A stretch of 64,000 nucleotides of DNA from positions 204,837 to 268,836 of the forward strand of contig JBAMJV010003044.1 in NCBI GenBank assembly GCA_037951105.1, in the 5' to 3' direction. This DNA comes from Echinarachnius parma. Its lineage: Eukaryota > Echinodermata > Echinoidea > Clypeasteroida > Echinarachniidae. A program made the position numbers and the translations under genes. The notes beneath the pieces are model-generated. The model was not told where the DNA came from, searched no databases, and worked only from the letters and a program-made list of their open reading frames with translations. How positions within the stretch are numbered: the first letter of the stretch is position 1; every line of letters starts with the position of its first letter. Positions 59,176-64,000 of the stretch are shown here, piece by piece.

Positions 59176-59213
<38 letters not shown>

Positions 59214-59314
59214 GCCGATCATCCGATCCCGATCATCGATCCGATTTCGAAGATCGATAAAATTTTGCCGATCCGATCAAACGATCCGATCATCAAGGTC
59301 AGTTACAGCACTAA
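58635..59314 (+). mobile_element. 680-bp foldback element, copy 2, with 6-bp target duplication
   Basis: Same element as 15267-15931, in the same orientation, with ends TTAGTGCTGTAAC and GTTACAGCACTAA and a 6-bp target duplication AATGAA at 58629-58634 and 59315-59320. The arms around the loop at about 58970-58990 are nearly identical to those of the other copy, implying recent activity or recent copying. Subterminal parts repeat GATCCGATC words. Long poly-A and poly-T runs (58750-58780, 59176-59210) sit at symmetric positions and would pair in a hairpin. Confidence 0.85.
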
Positions 59315-59325
59315 AATGAATTAAA

Positions 59326-59568
59326 ACTTTAATCAATGGTTTTGTATGCGTCGCAGAGAGGTATTTTTCGCCACCATACATCCGGACATAACCGGTACAG
59401 GAGTACAGTACTCTCTCTACTCGCAAGTCACCCCTAGCCAGCGAAAAAAATACACGGGGGCGGCGGCCGAATTCGCCCCCGAAAATAAGTCCTGCTTACT
59501 TCGATTTTAGCGACTGCGAAGTGCAAAAATTACGTCGTAGCGACGCATACAAAACCATCAATTAAAGT
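59326..59568. mobile_element. Foldback element J, copy 1, with an embedded GGGGGCGGCG repeat
   Basis: ACTTTAATCAATGGTTTTGT and 'acaaaaccatcaattaaagt' ends, with 'atgcgtcgc'/'gcgacgcat' next in. It shares 'ataaccggtac' and 'gtactctctc' with J copy 2. At 59446-59484 it carries 'tacacgggggcggcggccga' followed by 'attcgcccccg', matching the repeat at 4125-4165. Confidence 0.7.
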
Positions 59569-59734
59569 CTGTTGAAAATGGCCCAAATTTTGACAGAAAT
59601 ATTACAACAGACCATCGAGGGATAAGGAAAAGGTGCAGTGAGTGATACAAACAAATTTTCAATGATTTTGTTGAGTTTAGAGTGTTACAAGTTTGAATTG
59701 AATTTTAAAAGGGGGGTACGAAACTACAACAGTG

Positions 59735-60481
59735 CAAGCTGCATTAGGCTGCCTAAGCCCTAAGGCTATTTTGCTGATGTTCAATGACCTCATACTCTAT
59801 CGACCTATAGCCTCAACACAAGATTGCACCATTCTTCAACAAGACATCGACTCACTGTGCAACTGGAGTTCTACATGGCAGATGAAGTTAACTCCGCCAA
59901 ATGTTCTATCATGCGGATGACTCACAAGAAGAGGCCTATTCAACAAAGGTACAATTTGGGAGACGCCGAGTTGCAGGAAGTGGAACATCACCCCTATCTA
60001 GGAGTTGAACTGTCCAATGACCTTAGCTGGCGTTAAAAAAATAAATAAATAAGACCGTCGCAAATGCGAATAATTTGGAGAAAACAATTTGGAGAAAGTT
60101 CAGAGGAGAGCCGCACGTTTTGTTGCAAATGATTACAGCAGGACCAGCAGTGTAACTAACATGATTCATGATCTGAAATGGGACACGCTCCAGAAGCGCC
60201 GTACGATAGCCAGACTCTCCATGCTGTACAAAGAAGCACACTCACTAATACCAGCAAACATTCATCACCTATCGATCAACAACCAAGATCGAGAAAGGAG
60301 GCCTCGCACCCGCCAACACCACATCTTAAATTATGATACAATTTTAAGTAGCAAGACCTGCTACCGTTTTTCCTTGTACCCCCGGACCATTCCACTCTGG
60401 AATTCACTGCCGTCAAACATTAAAACGGCGGCTGCTTCAATATTTAAGGATCTGCTTGAAAAGGCAGAAATTAGTGTATAG
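59735..60481 (+). pseudogene. Decayed 3' end of a non-LTR retrotransposon (CR1/L2-like LINE)
   Basis: Three frame-shifted blocks together resemble the C-terminal part of a LINE ORF2. The first (59735-59890) has FNDLILYRPI where LINE reverse transcriptases carry FADDLxLYR, so one catalytic Asp and the Ala are lost, followed by a helix ending CNWSSTWQMKL. The next frame resumes at about 59880 with NSAKCSIMRMT and continues through HHPYLGVELSNDLSWR, the conserved LG-x-x-L-S block, then a stop and an A/T-rich patch. About 70 residues normally joining this to the next block appear deleted. The last block (60089-60481, 130 residues) runs from VQRRAARFVANDYSR through WDTLQKRR and SFSLYPRTIPLWNSLPSNI to a TAG stop; this tail is typical of CR1/L2/Daphne-type elements. 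Not functional. It lies between two inverted arms of a foldback repeat, so it may have been captured by that element or be its insertion site. Confidence 0.85.
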
Positions 60482-60516
60482 CCTGCACATTTATAGCCAC
60501 CATGCATCTGGAGGCG

Positions 60517-61351
60517 ATTTGTGGGCGCTAATGTGGTTTCGTACCCCTTTTGTTTTGTTTTGTTTTTTTTGTTTTTTCCGTACCCCTTTTTTTTTCTTTT
60601 TTTTTCCGTACCCTTTTTTTAAATTTTTTTAAATGCTTTATTTGTCTTTAAACTCAACTAAATTAGTTCGTATTACTCACTGCACTTTGTCCTTATCCCT
60701 CGATGGTCTGTTGTAATATTTTGGTCAACATTTAAGCCCTTTTTGGGGCAACTTTAATCGATGGTTTTGAAAGCGTCGCGGCACCAGCTTCGCGGTCGCA
60801 AGAATCGAAATAGCGGGACTTCACGAGCAGCTAGCTATGCCGTTAGCTACCACTTGACTTGAACGTACCGTACTCCTGTCGTATGTGCTCGCGCGCGCCG
60901 TACCGGTTACATCCATAGCTGAAGCGATGTATGGTGGCTCTAAATGTGGAACTAAACAAAAACACGATCATACGGCCACCCGCTTGATCAATTGATTATG
61001 TTTCAGATTTATAGCCACCATACATATGGACGTAACCGGTACGGAGCGCGCAGGAGTACGGTACTCTCTCCACGTTCATGTCACCGGTAGCTAATGGCAT
61101 AGCTGCTCGTGAAGTCCCGCTATTTCGATTCTTGCGACCGCGAAGCTGGTGCCGCGACACTTTCAAAACCATTGATTAAAGTCGCCAAAAAAAGGGCTTA
61201 AATGTTGACCAAAATATTACAACAGACCATCGAGGGATAAGGACAAAGTGCAGTGAGTAATACGAACTAATTTAGTTGAGTTTAAAGACAAATAAAGCGT
61301 TGGAAAAAAAAAGGGAAAAAAGGGGTACGAAACCACATTAGCGCCGATTTG
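60517..61351. repeat. 835-bp palindrome around J, next to the LINE relic
   Basis: 'gcgctaatgtggtttcgtac' at the left matches the complement 'gtacgaaaccacattagcg' at the right; 'cctcgatggtctgttgtaat' likewise has its complement at 61216-61240. A third copy of this arm sits at 59564-59715 on the other side of the LINE relic in the orientation of the right arm, so the LINE fragment is bracketed by inverted arms. Confidence 0.75.
60751..61182. mobile_element. Foldback element J, copy 2 (core of a larger palindrome)
   Basis: ACTTTAATCGATGGTTTTGA and 'ttcaaaaccattgattaaag' ends; inside, 'gcgtcgcggcaccagcttcg', 'aatagcgggacttcacgagc' and 'gtaccggttac' pair with complements. The arms meet at 60924-61026 ('gtatggtggct' against 'agccaccatac'). 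Flanking sequence on both sides (60517-60741 and 61193-61351) is also inverted, so the palindrome extends beyond J. Confidence 0.75.
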
Positions 61352-61799
61352 TGCAGTATTAACAAGATAAGACAAGACAAGATAATCAATGCAGTTTCTA
61401 ACCATTTTTTTATTTTGTTTATTTATAAATTATGCAGCCAATGTTTTGACTTTTGGGTGTGCCAGTTGCCACATTTGTTTAAAAATTTAAATGCATGAAC
61501 TTCTAAAGCCCTTAATAAATAAAAATGGACGAGTTTCAAGTTCAAATTCAAGTTACGACAGACTGCCATAGACTTGGTGTCAATTATAAATTTAAAAAAT
61601 CACCGTAGGCAAAATGAATTGGAATTGCCAATTCAGACTATCAGAGTAAAACTGAGTATCACTCAGTCGTCAGACATTATGATTTGTGTGATTTGGTGAA
61701 GATTGCAATTTATGAGTTAGCTAAAAGTAACACTACATTTAGTTTCATTTTGTATAATATCCAAGAAGTAATATTTGCATGATTTAATAAAGACATGTG

Positions 61800-62300
61800 A
61801 ATAAAAACGTAAATTTCACAGGATTTTTATAACACATGTCTGACGATCACAATGCAAGACTCGGTCAGCGAAACCCTACCAGCTTTGTCGCCTTCACATG
61901 CGGGGAGACCATCCACTCTCTTCCCGCTCAACATCACGACCGGTCCACGACCACGTCCAACTCAAAATCACTCAATTAATTTTCGGTTAAAAATGCAACT
62001 TAACAATTACATCCGTATAATACTTACACTTATTTCCGTTCCGAACTATTCGGCGATCGGGATAATTAAATATACCGTTCAAATTAACGAGGCAATAGTC
62101 CAAATGAGTAATTCTACTGAAAGTATTGGCTTCTCCTTTACTCGAACATACCGCGCATGGGATCGCGGACATCCGTATATTTCGCAATTTTAATTTGGAT
62201 CGTGAGTTCGGAATTTTCTCTAGGGAACAAAGGGTATCGATACTATCGGTAGTGCAGTGAATATCGGTAACTAAACGCAACGCATGCTGCAGGCGAGGTG
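61800..62300 (+). other. CpG-bearing stretch with a small MSDD... frame
   Basis: After 60 bases containing TTTTTATAAC (61822-61831), an ATG at 61836 opens 47 codons to TAA at 61977 (start MSDDHNARLGQRNPTSFVAF). Codon third positions are C/G-rich for the first 25 codons and CpG density is higher than in the flanks. A second ATG frame overlaps from 61852. Neither has a family I know or a clear donor, so this may be a first exon, a promoter-proximal patch or an old repeat. Confidence 0.25.
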
Positions 62301-62307
62301 GATTTTT

Positions 62308-62458
62308 GCATCGGAGGAGGGGGAAAGGGGGAGGGGGGAGGGGGGGAGGGGGAGGGGGTGAAGGAGGGGGAGGGGGAGGAGGGGGAGGAGGGGAAGGAGG
62401 GGGAGGGGAGAGGGGAGAGGGGAGAGGGGGAAGGGGGGAGGGGGGAGGGGGAAGGGGA
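62308..62458 (+). repeat. G-rich tract, GGGGGAGG units
   Basis: About 150 bp of G with single A or AAG interruptions on the plus strand; the C-rich complement gives a Pro/Ser-rich open frame that is not a gene. Many runs of three or more G could support G-quadruplexes. Confidence 0.95.
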
Positions 62459-62623
62459 GTTATGGAATTCATTCAATTTCATTCCAAGTCATATTTCATA
62501 TCCAAATCATAATTTGACAAACAAATTACAATCAAGAGGTTTAGAAATGTAAATCTCATGTATAAATAATCCATAATTAGTTTGGACATTGATGTATATT
62601 ATTTCCCACTCATGGGTATGGCT

Positions 62624-62828
62624 CAGTGGCGTATAGCGGCGGGGGAAGGGGGCATGGCCATGTGTCCTGTCCCCACCCCCACCCCAATAACTGAATAAAA
62701 ACAATTAAAAACATAAGGGCCAATCGAACGGTTTATAAGATAGAAAACAGTGTGCCCCCCACCTCCCCCCCCCCCCTCCCCCCCATAAAGTGCGCCTCCA
62801 CCCACCATCACTATTTACTCCGCCACTG
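62624..62828. mobile_element. hAT-like MITE, CAGTGGCG...CGCCACTG
   Basis: CAGTGGCGTATAGCGGC at the left and 'tactccgccactg' at the right are the standard ends of a very widespread class of short hAT-like elements. C-rich runs ('caccccccccc' type) fill the right half. No exact 8-bp target duplication is preserved. Confidence 0.65.
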
Positions 62829-63239
62829 GTTGACGTATAGTCAATTGATAGCTGCATGTATGATTATCTTCCATTCAATCAAACAACATTCTTTGCTGTA
62901 TAAAGTGCCGGTTGCCAGCATAAAAGTATATTGTGGTGTCTAATATTCTTCCTCTTCCATGGCACTTCCAGGAAGAAATTTGAAAATGCTCAATATAATG
63001 TCGGCAACTAGAAATTGTATAACCTGGTTAGGCAAACGTTTTAACCTTTTTGGGGGGCTTATCTTAATTTATCAACTAAAAGATGAGCATAAAAAAACGT
63101 TTCAAACCACAGATTGACTTGAACCTTGAACCTTGAAGAAATAATCCCTATGGCAGTTCGCTGGGGAAGGTATATACTGGGATGACGAGTAGCGGCTCCC
63201 TTCTCTTGCTGACTCTGCTCAAGATTAGCATCACCTCTC

Positions 63240-63554
63240 CAGGCCCGTAGCCATGCAGCTATAAATTTGGCGTAGCAAAAGTATTTTTTTTTGTTGGGGG
63301 CAGGGACGTCGATCTGTCCGGAAAACACAATACATTGAGGGGGCGAGTTATTGTTCACAAACAATGCTCCCCCCCCCCCCCATTCATAACTTTGTATCGT
63401 TCTATGGCCCCCTAAACCAGTGGTCTTGGTCCCGGGCCACAATCGGTCTTGGTGGCCAACAGCATCCTCCCCTGCTTTCATAACGCAATATTGGTCTCGG
63501 TCCGTTTTTGTAAATTACGCGCACCCCTTGAAAAATCCTGGCTATACGGGCCTG
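63240..63554. mobile_element. hAT-like MITE, CAGGCCCGTAGCC ends
   Basis: Left end CAGGCCCGTAGCC; right end 'aaaaatcctggctatacggg' followed by CCTG, the two forming the standard inverted repeat of this family with a 2-bp difference. Inside lies a partial copy of the CAGGGACGTCGATCTG element (63301-63381), so the copy is composite. Confidence 0.65.
63301..63381 (+). mobile_element. Partial copy of the 31613-31714 MITE
   Basis: CAGGGACGTCGATCTGTCCG then 'gaaaacacaatacattg' matches the left arm of the 102-bp element; 'gagggggcgagttattgtt' matches its middle. The right arm is replaced by a poly-C run. Confidence 0.6.
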
Positions 63555-63590
63555 CTCTCTTCTTTTGAATTCTCCATAATACTATAGAGT

Positions 63591-63999
63591 ACAGAAGCCA
63601 TGACGTCATAAAAACACTTTTTTGAATTTTCAAATTTGGACTTCATTTTCAGAAAGAGCATAACAAATAATGTCCAAATACCGAAAATCAAAGGAATAGG
63701 TTACGTATTGGCTGAGATATGCCCATCCTAATGAATATTACTTCAATAGGCAATCAGTGTTATAGTGCACTGGTTCATGAATATTTAGGAACCAGTGCAC
63801 TATAACACTGATTGCCTATTGACCAAAAAAAATCATTCGGATGGGCATATCTCAGCCAATACGTAACCTATTCCTTTGATTGTTGGTATTTGGACATTAT
63901 TTGTTATGCTCTTTCTGAAAATGAAGTCCAAATTTGAAAATTCCAAAAAAAAGATGTTTATGACATCATTGATGACATCACACTTCACCACTCTATAGG
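63591..63999. mobile_element. Long hairpin element at the window edge
   Basis: Arms of about 190 bp are nearly identical in inverse orientation: 'ggcaatcagtgttatagtgc' around the centre, 'ggttacgtattggctgagat' and 'aaatttggacttcattttc' further out. Ends read ACTATAGAGT and 'actctatag'. The loop is 'atgaatatttagg'. The window stops one base past the right end, so flanks cannot be compared. Confidence 0.85.
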
Positions 64000-64000
64000 G

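Noticed and set aside
61987-62472. Proline-rich protein on the minus strand
   Set aside because: The proline part is the complement of the G-rich tract; the rest has no recognisable domain.
1-64000. LTR retroelement, Polinton or other virus-derived copy
   Set aside because: I saw no long direct terminal repeats with an internal coding region, and no protease, integrase, capsid or envelope-like frame in this window.

Overview
The window looks like AT-rich, repeat-dense, gene-poor chromosomal DNA from an animal, most likely a marine invertebrate deuterostome; an echinoderm is my best guess. The grounds are: a spliced coding exon with consensus acceptor and donor; tRNA-derived SINEs with (ATT)n-type tails; a decayed 3' end of a non-LTR retrotransposon; and many short inverted-repeat DNA transposon relics (ACAGTCAAACCTG, GGCCCATATTCATAAA, CAGGCCCGTAGCC and CAGTGGCG ends) of kinds I associate with such genomes. 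There is no operon structure, no tRNA or rRNA gene and no CRISPR array. Assignment to a species is not possible from the sequence alone.

Coding content is very small. The best supported host coding piece is a 604-nt exon on the minus strand (42606-43209) encoding 201 residues of a Ser/Pro-rich, probably disordered protein region; its partner exons are not visible, so much of the window may be intron or flank of that gene. A second candidate is a 73-codon frame at 31768-31989 that resembles the N-terminal, SAM-like part of Crypton-type tyrosine recombinases and the domesticated ZMYM/QRICH-like proteins. A LINE 3' relic (59735-60481) retains RT-end and C-terminal motifs but is frameshifted and internally deleted. 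Nearly all other long reading frames are products of CT-rich, G-rich or hairpin repeats.

Layout: 1-5.3 kb holds short tandem repeats, a small MITE, a GC-rich repeat family and a long CT tract; 5.3-7.6 kb a TTAA-flanked element, two tandem arrays and another CT tract; 9-13.2 kb hairpins, a 215-bp array, TTAA elements and a SINE; 15.2-17.3 kb a 665-bp foldback element and a 190-bp array; 18.3-25 kb TTAA elements, hAT-like MITEs, a 1.37-kb element carrying eight exact copies of a 14-mer, a duplicated segment and a hairpin element; 25.8-30.8 kb nested TTAA elements and a minisatellite; 31.6-33.7 kb the Crypton-like frame with small MITEs and a SINE; 33.7-38.3 kb nearly featureless; 38.3-42.4 kb three inverted-repeat elements, including a second element with nine copies of a related 15-mer; 42.6-43.2 kb the exon; 44.5-57.8 kb scattered MITEs, several nested; 58.6-61.4 kb the second foldback copy, then the LINE relic caught between inverted arms; 61.8-64 kb a CpG-bearing stretch, a G-rich tract, two hAT-like MITEs and a long perfect-looking hairpin at the window edge.

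Two themes stand out. First, at least eight distinct element families start and end with TTAA followed by A/G-rich termini (TTAAAGGG, TTAAAGAG, TTAAAGTG), pointing to one TTAA-specific mobilisation system (piggyBac-like or Kolobok-like) having seeded this region repeatedly. Second, two otherwise unrelated 1.4-1.6 kb elements share an architecture I do not recognise: similar 13-17 bp termini (GGGC-TTCC and GGGC-GTCC) and arrays of a GTAACGyGmGkGAC motif, as singles and tight pairs, spaced about 165-205 bp apart.
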